A DNA stretch of 11,277 nucleotides from an uncultured Eubacterium sp. (GCA_958446835.1 CAUCXT010000062.1:1-11277), one strand, 5' to 3'. Numbered from the stretch's first letter, positions 1-7,010 are shown. Notes: generated by a model from the sequence alone, not told the origin. Translations and numbers: made by a program.

Positions 1-13
1 ATTGTTCGTCCAT
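1..13 (-). CDS. 5' end of a further gene, possibly a third TM-TPR paralogue (partial)
   Basis: Only the first four codons lie in the window, reading M-D-E-Q, and the gene continues beyond position 1. A good ribosome site (AGAGGAG on the minus strand, positions 24-30) sits 10 bases upstream of the ATG at 13-11. The preceding gene stops at 39, so this would be the next gene of the operon. The two upstream neighbours begin M-E-G-Q-N and M-E-E-Q-N, so M-D-E-Q suggests another member of the same tandem family. Four residues are too few for proof; the start itself is better supported than the family assignment. Confidence 0.45.
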
Positions 14-38
14 TAGATGTTTTCTCCTCTGTGATTGA

Positions 39-1703
39 TTAATAATTATCAGCGAAACCGATAACTCCAATAGTTGAGCCATACGAATTACGTAAGGATA
101 CCCAAGATAAATATGTTGTTGAATCGGCATGTGCATCAAGTGCGCATATATATATTGAATTATCCATTGAAATAGTTGAAATAGGTTCAAACTGATTGCC
201 ATTCTCATTTAAAAATACACATGAATTTTCTGTATCATAGGTATACCATTGAGAAGGAAATATATTTTTTCCCCAAAGTATTTCGTAACTAACCATGTTA
301 TCAGTAGTTTCAATATTTAATATTGTATAATAATCTTCTTTATTTTCTAATGCGTCCGGAATTCCGTTTGTAGCATTAAACGATACATCCCATTCCAAAT
401 TATCTGTATAAGTTACTTCTATTCTGCCATTCCACAAGCCATTAATAAGTTCGCCTTTAAAATAATAAGCAAAGTCTTGTGATTTTTTATATATGTATCC
501 AATACCATTAGGGGCATCATTCATCCATTCACCAGTAAATATATATTTATATGTCCCATTCATTTTCATGAATATGCAGCCATTACCTTCCCTTATTCCA
601 TCTACAAAATTACCATAGTAAAAATAATATCCGCCATTTCCGAACAGATATATTCCTGCACCTGTTCCCGTATGTGTTCCGTCATCATCCGGTATATAAA
701 TACAGCTTGTCCTTTCCTGTTCAGTAAGAATATCTCTTACAGCTTCGGCTTCGTCCGAGCCGTCTACATCAAGCATTGAGTCATAGTCCTCAACGCTCAT
801 GTAGTCGAATACTGTAATAAGTAGAGCCTGCTTTTGAGCTGCTTGCTGCTCCAAAACTTCAATATTTGTGAGCATTTCATCAAGGTTCATGTCAGGAAAA
901 GTTTCTTTAAGTTCGTTGACAAGCTTCTTTATTGTTTCGTAATCCTCGTTATCAAAGAGGTCATTGATGCAGTTTTCGACCAGCTTTTCATAATCAACAT
1001 CAGGAACCCATTCACTATACTTTTTAATAAGTTCCTTTACAGTATCGGAGTTACCGTTTTTCAAAGCATTCTTGAGATACTCTTCAAGGACGGTTCTTCT
1101 CGTGTCGGTAATCTTGGTATTACTTTTGTCAAGCTCGAGAATCCTGTCACAGACATCAAGAATTTTTTCTGAATCTGGTTTTTCAGTATTTTGGCAATCC
1201 TCAACAATATTCTCGTATGTATCTACAAGACTGTTCTTCAAGTCGTCATTATTGTTTGTTATTTCATAGCCTTTTTCAAGAACTTCGGCAGTCTTTTCGT
1301 TGTCGTCATAGACATTAGATGCAGACAGGTATATATCCTTCACAAGCTCAATTGTCGCATCAAGCTCCTCATCGCTTAACCCCTCCACTATATTGAGTGC
1401 ATCGGTATATAAATCCTCATAGCCATCCTTGTTGTCAGCAAGGGAGTATGCTTCGACTGCACCGTGGTAAGCTTCAATATTCTTCGGATCAATCTCGATT
1501 ACTGCCTTGTATGCGAGGATTGCCGCTTCGTAGTTGAGCTCTGACATATACTTCTCGGCGAGTGCAAGCTGTCTGTCACGACGATTTGCGGGAAGATTAT
1601 ATACTGCAATGGCTGAAATTGCAATTATAACAATAATGACCGCAATGATTGTCGGTAAGAGCCACTTTTTCTTCTTTTTGGTTGTTAAATTTTGTCCTTC
1701 CAT
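39..1703 (-). CDS. Membrane-anchored TPR protein with C-terminal MORN repeats
   Basis: This 554-residue protein has a short lysine-rich cytoplasmic N-terminus (residues 9-13) and one membrane span (about 14-35). A TPR unit follows (about 43-75, with A-E-K-Y and Y-E-A-A-I-L-A-Y-K), then a long acidic helical region to about 330. Residues 350-430 hold roughly three MORN-type repeats, with cores such as Y-G-N-F-V-D-G-I-R-E-G-N-G, F-T-G-E-W-M-N-D-A-P-N-G and F-K-G-E-L-I-N-G-L-W-N-G. About 120 residues without a recognised fold end the protein. Positive-inside topology puts everything after residue 35 outside the cell. The start is fixed by AAGGAG at 1711-1716, 7 bases from the ATG. Residues 1-74 match the next upstream gene at 62 positions, and most differences fall in the membrane span, so the two are tandem paralogues with different C-termini. 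No enzyme motif is visible. A surface sensor or scaffold role is inference. Confidence 0.85.
   Translation of the reverse strand: MEGQNLTTKKKKKWLLPTIIAVIIVIIAISAIAVYNLPANRRDRQLALAEKYMSELNYEAAILAYKAVIEIDPKNIEAYHGAVEAYSLADNKDGYEDLYTDALNIVEGLSDEELDATIELVKDIYLSASNVYDDNEKTAEVLEKGYEITNNNDDLKNSLVDTYENIVEDCQNTEKPDSEKILDVCDRILELDKSNTKITDTRRTVLEEYLKNALKNGNSDTVKELIKKYSEWVPDVDYEKLVENCINDLFDNEDYETIKKLVNELKETFPDMNLDEMLTNIEVLEQQAAQKQALLITVFDYMSVEDYDSMLDVDGSDEAEAVRDILTEQERTSCIYIPDDDGTHTGTGAGIYLFGNGGYYFYYGNFVDGIREGNGCIFMKMNGTYKYIFTGEWMNDAPNGIGYIYKKSQDFAYYFKGELINGLWNGRIEVTYTDNLEWDVSFNATNGIPDALENKEDYYTILNIETTDNMVSYEILWGKNIFPSQWYTYDTENSCVFLNENGNQFEPISTISMDNSIYICALDAHADSTTYLSWVSLRNSYGSTIGVIGFADNY
414..656 (-). 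repeat. MORN-repeat segment
   Basis: This segment encodes residues 350-430 of the 554-residue protein. Three units of the type [YF]-x-G-x-[FWL]-x-x-G-x-x-x-G-x-G appear at about 23-25 residue spacing, with large aromatic insertions between them. MORN repeats form short beta-hairpins and often mediate protein or lipid contacts; the ligand here is unknown. Confidence 0.65.
1498..1703 (-). repeat. Duplicated 5' coding block, copy 1 (TM-TPR module)
   Basis: This first-206-base block of the MORN-type gene is a direct repeat of 3115-3320. The stretch 1531-1588 is identical base for base to 3148-3205 (58 bases). Differences concentrate in the codons for the membrane span. Similarity stops near the end of the first TPR. 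Confidence 0.85.
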
Positions 1704-1760
1704 AAGAATACTCCTTATCTTTGTATAATTGTTTTGCCTTTACTTTACATAAGTACAAAA

Positions 1761-3320
1761 TTATTCATATATGTATTCGTATTCAGTACGATACCTAATA
1801 GTATTATCCCTATAATACTGAGTTTCTTCGATTAAATTTCCATTAAAATCATACTGATATTCGATACTGTTTGTCAGGTCACTTAATTCATTTGAAATAA
1901 TGTTATAATAATAACTTATATATTTAACTTCCTTTCCTAATTCGTTGTATTCATATATATGTTCTTCCTCTAAATATGTTTTGCCATTATGGTTAATATA
2001 TTTTTTTCTATGGGTTATATTACCGTTGTTGTCATATTCATAAAACGATGTAGTATCATAATCTGTATAATATACAATGTTTCCATGTTCGTCGTATTGG
2101 GATTCTTGGCTGTAATATAACTCACCGTCTGTGTAATATTCAGCTTTTATTTCATTATTATTTTTGTCAAATATTTGTATTCGCAACAAGGTATTATAGT
2201 TATAAAAACTTTCGATTCTGTTACCAAATTCATCATATGAATACAAAGCTATTTTTTCCTGAATAAAAGGTTCGCCGTCGTAAGATGAATACATAGTTAT
2301 AGATTTTATTTTTCCATCGTCAAAATATTCATACACGGCTTTAGATATATAATTGGAATCTATATCAGTATCAGTTTCAACCATTAACTTTTGTCCATCA
2401 TATAAAAATTCAGTTTGGTATAAGGCTTCTTCAGATTCGTCATATGTAATTTCTTTTAATATATTCCAATTAGAATCATAAAAATATTCACACTCAACAT
2501 AAAGAGTATTGGTTCTATTATTTTTTCCTAATTCCAATATATGAATACTTCCGTCCTCTTCATATTCGCTTGTTTTTTGTGAGATTATGTCTCCCTTTTC
2601 ATTGTAAATCATACTTTCAATTACATTGCCGTTAGCATCATATTCATATTGTTCTTTAATAGTTCCATTGCTGTAATATGATATAAATTTTATTTTGATA
2701 TTATTTTCATTATATGAATATTCGTTATGACAGGATATGTTATTTGATTCATCGTATTCTATATAGTTGATAATATTACCATTAGTATCATATTCCTCTT
2801 TTATAATTGATGTTATATTATCTCCCGAATCATATTTTGTAGCCTGCATATATCTTAAATAGGGTTCTGATTCGGTTGTTGCTTCGGTAGTGTTTTCGTT
2901 TTCTTCCTGATTTGTATTTTCAATCATATTATCTGACTTGGTATCAGCTGTTGCTGATAACGTATTGGCCTTTTCTCTCATGGACAATACAATTTCATCG
3001 TCAAGATTATTCTCAGCTTGTGCAATAACTTCCTCAGCCATGTCGTAAGCCTCCATGGCAATGTACAAATCAAGTAATTCTAAGTAAGCGTCCTCACACT
3101 TCGGATCAATCTCTATAGCTGCCTTATATGCCAGAATAGCCGCTTCATAGTTGAGCTCTGACATATACTTCTCGGCGAGTGCAAGCTGTCTGTCACGACG
3201 ATTTGTGGGCAGATTATATATAAGGGTAATTACAAGTGCAGCTATTATAACGATTACTGCGATGATTGTCGGCAAAAGCCATTTTTTCTTTTTCTTTGTT
3301 GTGAGATTCTGTTCTTCCAT
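1761..3320 (-). CDS. Membrane-anchored TPR protein with YD/RHS-like repeat domain
   Basis: This 519-residue protein starts with the same module as its downstream paralogue: a lysine cluster (9-13), a membrane span (about 14-35) and a TPR region (43-115). An acidic, Thr/Asn-rich linker (about 120-152) leads into about 15 degenerate repeats from residue 165 to the end. These follow the pattern E-Y-D-x-N-G-N-I-[IV]-x-x-x-x-Y, as in YD/RHS-type beta-strand repeats. The domain ends inside a repeat. There is no RHS-core signature (P-x-x-x-x-D-P-x-G) and no C-terminal toxin, so this is probably a surface binding or sensing domain and not a polymorphic toxin. The start is supported by AAGGAGG at 3329-3335, 8 bases from the ATG. 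The repeat part is strikingly AT-rich (15 G/C in 60 bases at 1801-1860, hand count) compared with the operon upstream. It lies 36 bases after the small membrane-protein gene and 57 bases before the MORN paralogue. Confidence 0.85.
   Translation of the reverse strand: MEEQNLTTKKKKKWLLPTIIAVIVIIAALVITLIYNLPTNRRDRQLALAEKYMSELNYEAAILAYKAAIEIDPKCEDAYLELLDLYIAMEAYDMAEEVIAQAENNLDDEIVLSMREKANTLSATADTKSDNMIENTNQEENENTTEATTESEPYLRYMQATKYDSGDNITSIIKEEYDTNGNIINYIEYDESNNISCHNEYSYNENNIKIKFISYYSNGTIKEQYEYDANGNVIESMIYNEKGDIISQKTSEYEEDGSIHILELGKNNRTNTLYVECEYFYDSNWNILKEITYDESEEALYQTEFLYDGQKLMVETDTDIDSNYISKAVYEYFDDGKIKSITMYSSYDGEPFIQEKIALYSYDEFGNRIESFYNYNTLLRIQIFDKNNNEIKAEYYTDGELYYSQESQYDEHGNIVYYTDYDTTSFYEYDNNGNITHRKKYINHNGKTYLEEEHIYEYNELGKEVKYISYYYNIISNELSDLTNSIEYQYDFNGNLIEETQYYRDNTIRYRTEYEYIYE
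1764..2828 (-). repeat. YD/RHS-like repeat array
   Basis: This array encodes residues 165-519 of the 519-residue protein. Units of about 20 residues recur with cores such as Y-D-T-N-G-N-I-I, Y-D-A-N-G-N-V-I, Y-D-E-F-G-N-R-I, Y-D-E-H-G-N-I-V, Y-D-N-N-G-N-I-T and Y-D-F-N-G-N-L-I. The underlying DNA is diverged between units, so this is an old protein repeat and not a recent DNA tandem repeat. Confidence 0.75.
3115..3320 (-). repeat. Duplicated 5' coding block, copy 2 (TM-TPR module)
   Basis: This is the direct-repeat partner of 1498-1703, covering codons 1 to about 69 of the YD-type gene. It shares the exact 58-base block 3148-3205. Together the copies mark a tandem gene duplication followed by C-terminal replacement or divergence. 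Confidence 0.85.
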
Positions 3321-3356
3321 AATGTTTTCCTCCTTGATTAATTGGTTTTGGTATAT

Positions 3357-3497
3357 TTATAGTGTATTCATGATTTTATCTATCAGCTTCTTTCTGCTGA
3401 TATTAAAGCTGATACGCAGAATGATGAAAATAAGGATAAATAATACCCCTCCTCCGGCTCCGAAATACATCATCTGCTGCCCTGCTGATAAGCTCAT
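3357..3497 (-). CDS. Small single-span membrane protein (46 residues)
   Basis: This short gene encodes a 46-residue protein that begins M-S-L-S-A-G-Q-Q-M-M. A glycine-rich start to a hydrophobic segment follows (about residues 11-31, with F-G-A-G-G-G-V-L-F-I-L-I-F-I-I-L), then a basic C-terminal tail (R-K-K, then K near the end). This predicts one membrane span with the C-terminus inside the cell. A strong ribosome site (AAAGGAG, 3507-3513) sits 9 bases before the ATG, which argues that the gene is real. It lies 34 bases after the kinase stop and 36 bases before the next gene, all on the same strand. I do not recognise a family. A role as a small partner of the kinase or of the TM-TPR proteins is inferred only from position. 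Confidence 0.7.
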   Translation of the reverse strand: MSLSAGQQMMYFGAGGGVLFILIFIILRISFNISRKKLIDKIMNTL

Positions 3498-3531
3498 ACG
3501 CTCACACTCCTTTCCGGGATAGGCTTTAATT

Positions 3532-5682
3532 CTAATCGAGCCATCCTAAATCCCTGAGTGAAATATATATCTGATCTAGTCTCTGCATATCCATATCCAT
3601 GTCGCCCGCTATACCTGATGTGGCAAAAAGCTCCTTTGCTTTGGTGTAATATTCATTAAAGGTACCGTAATCTCTTAAATCGTTTTCAATGCCCGATTGA
3701 CGCTGTGCTTCAAGCAGTGCCATATTCTTATAAGGCTGGTAGCTCTCGCCGTATTGCTTTATTATTTCACCGTAGGCTGCAAAGCTTTCATCGTAGCGGT
3801 TGTCTGCACCGTACATGAGTGCAAGGTTCATATATACGCTGTAGGTTCCCCAGCCTAAATCTATAATCCTGTTAAGATAAGTGACAGCATCGTCGTAATA
3901 AGCACTGTCCGATGTGAGTGAGGCGAGAAGGCTGTCCGCCTCCGATATTCGCTGATATATTATTACGCTGTAGCTGTCGGACACTCTGCCGTCTGCCTGC
4001 TTTAAAATAGCAAGATTAGCTCTTATAAGTTCTTCACTCTCAGCGTAGTTTTTTTGATTTATGTAACATTCGCTATATTTTATGTATGCCCTTGACAGAC
4101 AGTAGGAATCGTCTGCCAGCTCAATGGACTGTGCGAAATAGTTGATGGCTTCGTTGTATGCCTCTGCTGTGAGAGCAAGCTCTCCGGATACAAGGTAGAT
4201 GTATTCATCTCCGGCACCGGCGTCGACAGCCTTTTTAAGTATCTCTTCCGCTTCAGCATTGCTGCCGCTGTATGCGAGTGCTATGGCATAATTACAATAG
4301 ATACTGCTGTCACCATCCTGAATCTCAAGCGATGAAGCGTAGAGCTTCGCGGCGGTGTCATACTGTTCGAGCTCAAAACAGCATTCAGCAGCCATATAAT
4401 ACAGATTGGCAAGTTCTGAGGTACTGTACTGTTCCTTGTCATTGAGAGCCGTACCGACTATGTAATTGTAAGCGTTTTCATAGTCACCGTTTTCATAGTA
4501 TGTGAGTGCGGTGTTATATAAGTCATCTGTTTTCTCCGTCAGTGTACGTCTGTAGCCCATCACGGCGGTGAGCACACATGCGGCTGCGGCGAGGAGACAG
4601 AGAATACTTATGAAATCCTGCACGAACAGGAGACGCCTGTATCGCTTATCCTTCTTTGCCACGGCTCCGAGAGCCTTCCGCATCTCGGCAGCAGTCTGGA
4701 ATCTCTTCTCAGGCAGCGGGCGCATCGCCTTGTCTATGACATAGGCAAGTCCTTCGGACACCTGTATGCCGGTTTTGGATACAGGGATTGTCTTTTCACA
4801 GTCGGCTTCCGGTTTCCTGCCGACAAGCAGGTGGTACAGTGTGGCTCCGACTGCGAATATATCTGCTCTGGCATCGACCAAGATTGGAGCGCTGTCCGGC
4901 TGGTCATTCACCGTAGAGGTTACAGTGAGAGTTTTTTTTGTATTGCCGTCATCTATCGCAGTGCTGTTATCTATTGCCGTGTTATCATTTAGTGCTGCAC
5001 CGTCATCTATAGCTGTTGTGCCGTCGAGCTGTGTTGTATCATCAAGCTGTGTCACGTCATCTATCTGCGCTGAATCATCCGTGGCTGCTGCCTGCAGGGA
5101 GACATTGACTGTCTGCTGTTGCTGTGCCTTGTGCCGCCTGCGCGCCTCCTCTATCGCCATGCACTGCTCAGGTGCGGCATAGCCTCTTGTGAAGCCGGCA
5201 AGATTTAAGTTGTCGCTGAAACCGGAGATATTGAAATCGATGAGACATATATTGTCATCCGGGGTGAGCATTATGTTGTCGGGCTTGATGTCGCCGTGTA
5301 TTACAGGTATTTTCCTTGTGTGCAGGTAATCGACGGCATCACATAGCTGGCAGGCGTATTTATATACCTGATTGGGAGTGAAGGTCCTGCCTTCCTTAAT
5401 TAAATCTCCCAGCGATTTGCCGGGGATGAAATCCATAACGGTATATATGCCGGTTTCGTTCTGTATGAAGTCGAATACCTGCGGAAGATATTCATGGTGC
5501 AGATTCTTTAAGATATCCGTCTCCATGCGGTAATCAAGCTTGACACCGTCGCGCATCTTTTTGATTACGACGTTTTTCTGCAGACGGTTATGGTATGCAA
5601 GGTATACTGTTCCACCGCCGCCGGAACCGATTTGTCTCACTATTTCGTAGGTGTCTCCAAGATTAATATTTTCGTTTTCCAT
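3532..5682 (-). CDS. Transmembrane Ser/Thr protein kinase with extracellular TPR domain
   Basis: This 716-residue protein has an N-terminal Hanks-type kinase domain (about 12-340), one membrane span (about 354-375, after the basic stretch K-K-D-K-R-Y-R-R) and an outside C-terminal half made of TPR-like helical pairs (about 386-686). Visible kinase elements are the glycine loop G-S-G-G-G-G (19-24), Lys41 in V-V-I-K-K, Glu54 as the likely helix-C acid, the catalytic loop H-G-D-I-K-P-D-N (129-136), D-F-N (149-151), G-Y-A-A-P-E-Q (167-173) and D-I-F-A-V-G (274-279). ATP-binding and catalytic residues are present, so it is probably active. Two details are unusual: HGD replaces HRD (a non-RD kinase) and DFN replaces DFG. 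About 95 residues (174-268) are inserted after A-P-E-Q and contain a hexapeptide array with repeated T-x-x-D. The ribosome site GGAGG (5695-5699) is 12 bases from the ATG, slightly long. An FHA protein and a PP2C phosphatase lie upstream, which suggests a kinase/phosphatase/reader module. Confidence 0.93.
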   Translation of the reverse strand: MENENINLGDTYEIVRQIGSGGGGTVYLAYHNRLQKNVVIKKMRDGVKLDYRMETDILKNLHHEYLPQVFDFIQNETGIYTVMDFIPGKSLGDLIKEGRTFTPNQVYKYACQLCDAVDYLHTRKIPVIHGDIKPDNIMLTPDDNICLIDFNISGFSDNLNLAGFTRGYAAPEQCMAIEEARRRHKAQQQQTVNVSLQAAATDDSAQIDDVTQLDDTTQLDGTTAIDDGAALNDNTAIDNSTAIDDGNTKKTLTVTSTVNDQPDSAPILVDARADIFAVGATLYHLLVGRKPEADCEKTIPVSKTGIQVSEGLAYVIDKAMRPLPEKRFQTAAEMRKALGAVAKKDKRYRRLLFVQDFISILCLLAAAACVLTAVMGYRRTLTEKTDDLYNTALTYYENGDYENAYNYIVGTALNDKEQYSTSELANLYYMAAECCFELEQYDTAAKLYASSLEIQDGDSSIYCNYAIALAYSGSNAEAEEILKKAVDAGAGDEYIYLVSGELALTAEAYNEAINYFAQSIELADDSYCLSRAYIKYSECYINQKNYAESEELIRANLAILKQADGRVSDSYSVIIYQRISEADSLLASLTSDSAYYDDAVTYLNRIIDLGWGTYSVYMNLALMYGADNRYDESFAAYGEIIKQYGESYQPYKNMALLEAQRQSGIENDLRDYGTFNEYYTKAKELFATSGIAGDMDMDMQRLDQIYISLRDLGWLD
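4945..5070 (-). repeat. Hexapeptide T-x-x-D array inside the kinase domain
   Basis: This stretch encodes kinase residues 205-246 as seven consecutive six-residue units. In order the unit cores are A-Q-I-D, T-Q-L-D, T-Q-L-D, T-A-I-D, A-A-L-N, T-A-I-D and T-A-I-D, each followed by two mainly acidic or polar residues. Five Thr (211, 217, 223, 235, 241) sit at position 1 with Asp at +3. The DNA period is 18 bases, but third positions have drifted between units. Flanking residues are Gln- and Thr-rich and probably disordered. Confidence 0.85.
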
Positions 5683-5715
5683 GTTGGGTTGCTGCCTCCA
5701 AGTCTAAATTACTTC

Positions 5716-5755
5716 TTGACTGTAAATAAATGTTGTTTAATAATGTTCGTATAAT
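5716..5755 (+). promoter_or_regulatory. Possible promoter for the prepilin-peptidase N-domain gene
   Basis: The divergent intergenic region 5683-5779 carries TTGACT (5716-5721), followed after 17 bases by AATAAT (5739-5744). A perfect TATAAT also lies at 5750-5755, but it has no good -35 element at normal distance. Either could serve the plus-strand gene starting at 5780. A promoter for the kinase on the other strand may also lie here, but I could not pick a convincing pair of elements for it. Confidence 0.3.
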
Positions 5756-5779
5756 AAATCTGTTTTGAAAGGAATTTTT

Positions 5780-6259
5780 ATGACGGCATATCCATTTTGT
5801 GTGCTTCTAATCGGAAGCTTTCTCATCGGTTCCGTAATCGGCGCGTACTTCTGTACTGCGGATTACAGAATCAATACAGATAAGGTGCTCATAACAGCCA
5901 AGTGTATCTGTCCGGAATGTGGACATACGCTGTTACTCACAGACCAGATACCTGTTATAAGCTGGCTGCTTTTAAAGGGCAGGTGCCGGTATTGCGGCAA
6001 TCCGATATCTGTCCGCTATCCGCTCACTGAGGGCAGCTTTATGCTGTTCTACCCTGTGTGCTTTGCGATATTTCACAACACTCCTTGGCTCTATCTCTTA
6101 CTGTGGTATGTATTTGTGACCGCAGGACTGATTTTGAAATGCCATGGACATATAAGAAGCCTTATAAAGGGAATTTCCATTATGACAGTATTTCATCTGG
6201 CAATCTCAGCCCTGTATCTTGTGCTTGATGCGGCTGTAAGATATTCGGCAGGTTTATAG
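5780..6259 (+). CDS. Stand-alone prepilin-peptidase N-terminal (methyltransferase-type) domain protein
   Basis: This 159-residue membrane protein matches the N-terminal DiS_P_DiS-type domain of bifunctional prepilin peptidases (PilD type). It has a first hydrophobic span (about 5-24), then the paired cysteines C44-x-x-C47 and C69-x-x-C72, the intervening I-P-V-I-S-W-L-L-L-K-G-R-C and the trailing P-I-S-V-R-Y-P-L-T-E. More hydrophobic spans follow (about 87-120 and 131-152). No aspartyl-protease motif (G-x-G-D) is present, so peptidase activity must come from elsewhere, plausibly the A24 protein at 9645-10301. In full-length family members this N-terminal region is associated with N-methylation of the mature pilin. 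An upstream in-frame TTG exists at 5765, but AAAGGA (5768-5773), 6 bases before the ATG at 5780, decides the start. It is the only plus-strand gene here. Its stop overlaps the stop of the phosphatase gene by 6 bases. Confidence 0.85.
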   Translation: MTAYPFCVLLIGSFLIGSVIGAYFCTADYRINTDKVLITAKCICPECGHTLLLTDQIPVISWLLLKGRCRYCGNPISVRYPLTEGSFMLFYPVCFAIFHNTPWLYLLLWYVFVTAGLILKCHGHIRSLIKGISIMTVFHLAISALYLVLDAAVRYSAGL

Positions 6260-7009
6260 GCGCCATAATAATCGCTTTCTTGGAGCTGCGTACACAAGTG
6301 CGCAGGAGACATTGTCTGTCTCACCTCTTTCTCTCACTGTCTGTATCAGTCCAAAGCAGGTTTTTTCTATGCTTTTCTGCGATAGGCCTGCGGATACAGA
6401 GGAGATATCCTCATTGCAAAGCTTTTTAAACAGCCCGTCTGAGCCTATGATATACATATTTCCAGGCTTGATTTTTCCACCGGTTCTTACCATCCATATA
6501 TTTTTCTGTTTTGCCACATAGTTGGCGAGAAATTCCTTCACTATTCCATTCTTTTCCTTCACAACCACCTCATCCCTTGTAAGCTGCTTGATAACGTCCG
6601 ATACGAGATATATGCGGCTGTCACCGACATGAAAGATATAATAGTCATCGCCTGCCGTGAATATGACGGACATGGTACAGCCTATGGCATTTTCGCAGGA
6701 CATCCGGTATTCATATATGCTCTCATTGAGCCTTTTAATCTCCTCCTCCAGGCTGTCCGCCATATCGGTGCCGTTCATAATTTCAGGGTAATAATCCTTG
6801 ACGCGGTTAAGCCATACGGAAAGCCCCGATGTCATCATTTCGGAGGCGATTTCGCTCATCTTGAGGCTTCCTATGCCATCGCATATACAGGATAAGGTGA
6901 GGATATTCTTTCCGCTGCCGGCGGTTAGGGAGATTATTCTGTCCTGATTTTTTTCCCTGTACTCACCCTTGTCGGTGGCACAGCCTGCTATAACATCGAA
7001 CATCTGCAT
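6254..7009 (-). CDS. PP2C-family Ser/Thr protein phosphatase
   Basis: This 251-residue cytosolic protein covers a full bacterial PP2C catalytic domain. Motifs in order are K-N-Q-D-R (20-24), C-D-G-I-G-S (43-48, usually D-G-M-G-G), G-C-T (110-112), H-V-G-D-S-R-I-Y (127-134), L-T-R-D-E (143-147), G-S-D-G-L-F (189-194) and T-D-N-V-S (231-235). The metal-binding acids D44, D191 and D232 are all present, so activity is expected. It should reverse phosphorylation by the neighbouring kinase, including on the FHA protein. Its ATG lies 1 base after the TGA of the FHA gene, with an AGGGTG ribosome site inside that gene's end (7017-7022), so the two are probably translationally coupled. A second ATG two codons in is possible. 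Its 3' end runs into the oppositely transcribed gene at 5780-6259, and no terminator is seen between them. Confidence 0.93.
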   Translation of the reverse strand: MQMFDVIAGCATDKGEYREKNQDRIISLTAGSGKNILTLSCICDGIGSLKMSEIASEMMTSGLSVWLNRVKDYYPEIMNGTDMADSLEEEIKRLNESIYEYRMSCENAIGCTMSVIFTAGDDYYIFHVGDSRIYLVSDVIKQLTRDEVVVKEKNGIVKEFLANYVAKQKNIWMVRTGGKIKPGNMYIIGSDGLFKKLCNEDISSVSAGLSQKSIEKTCFGLIQTVRERGETDNVSCALVYAAPRKRLLWRL

Positions 7010-7010
7010 A

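Noticed and set aside
1704..1760. Terminator hairpin between the two TM-TPR genes
   Set aside because: Only a 6-base inverted repeat (TTTGTA/TACAAA) with a loop of nearly 30 bases is present, and it has no GC-rich stem.
1761..2828. RHS/polymorphic toxin
   Set aside because: The YD-like repeats run to the very end of the protein. There is no RHS-core cleavage motif, no C-terminal toxin and no immunity gene next to it.
4945..5070. CRISPR-like 18-base periodicity
   Set aside because: There are no spacers, the units are directly abutting, and they are codon-phased within an intact kinase frame.
4766..5182. Open plus-strand frame of 138 codons opposite the kinase
   Set aside because: It mirrors the kinase insert; the repeat and the codon pattern keep it open. 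Its Ser/Cys/Ala/Val-rich translation lacks any domain, and the minus frame has clear kinase motifs.
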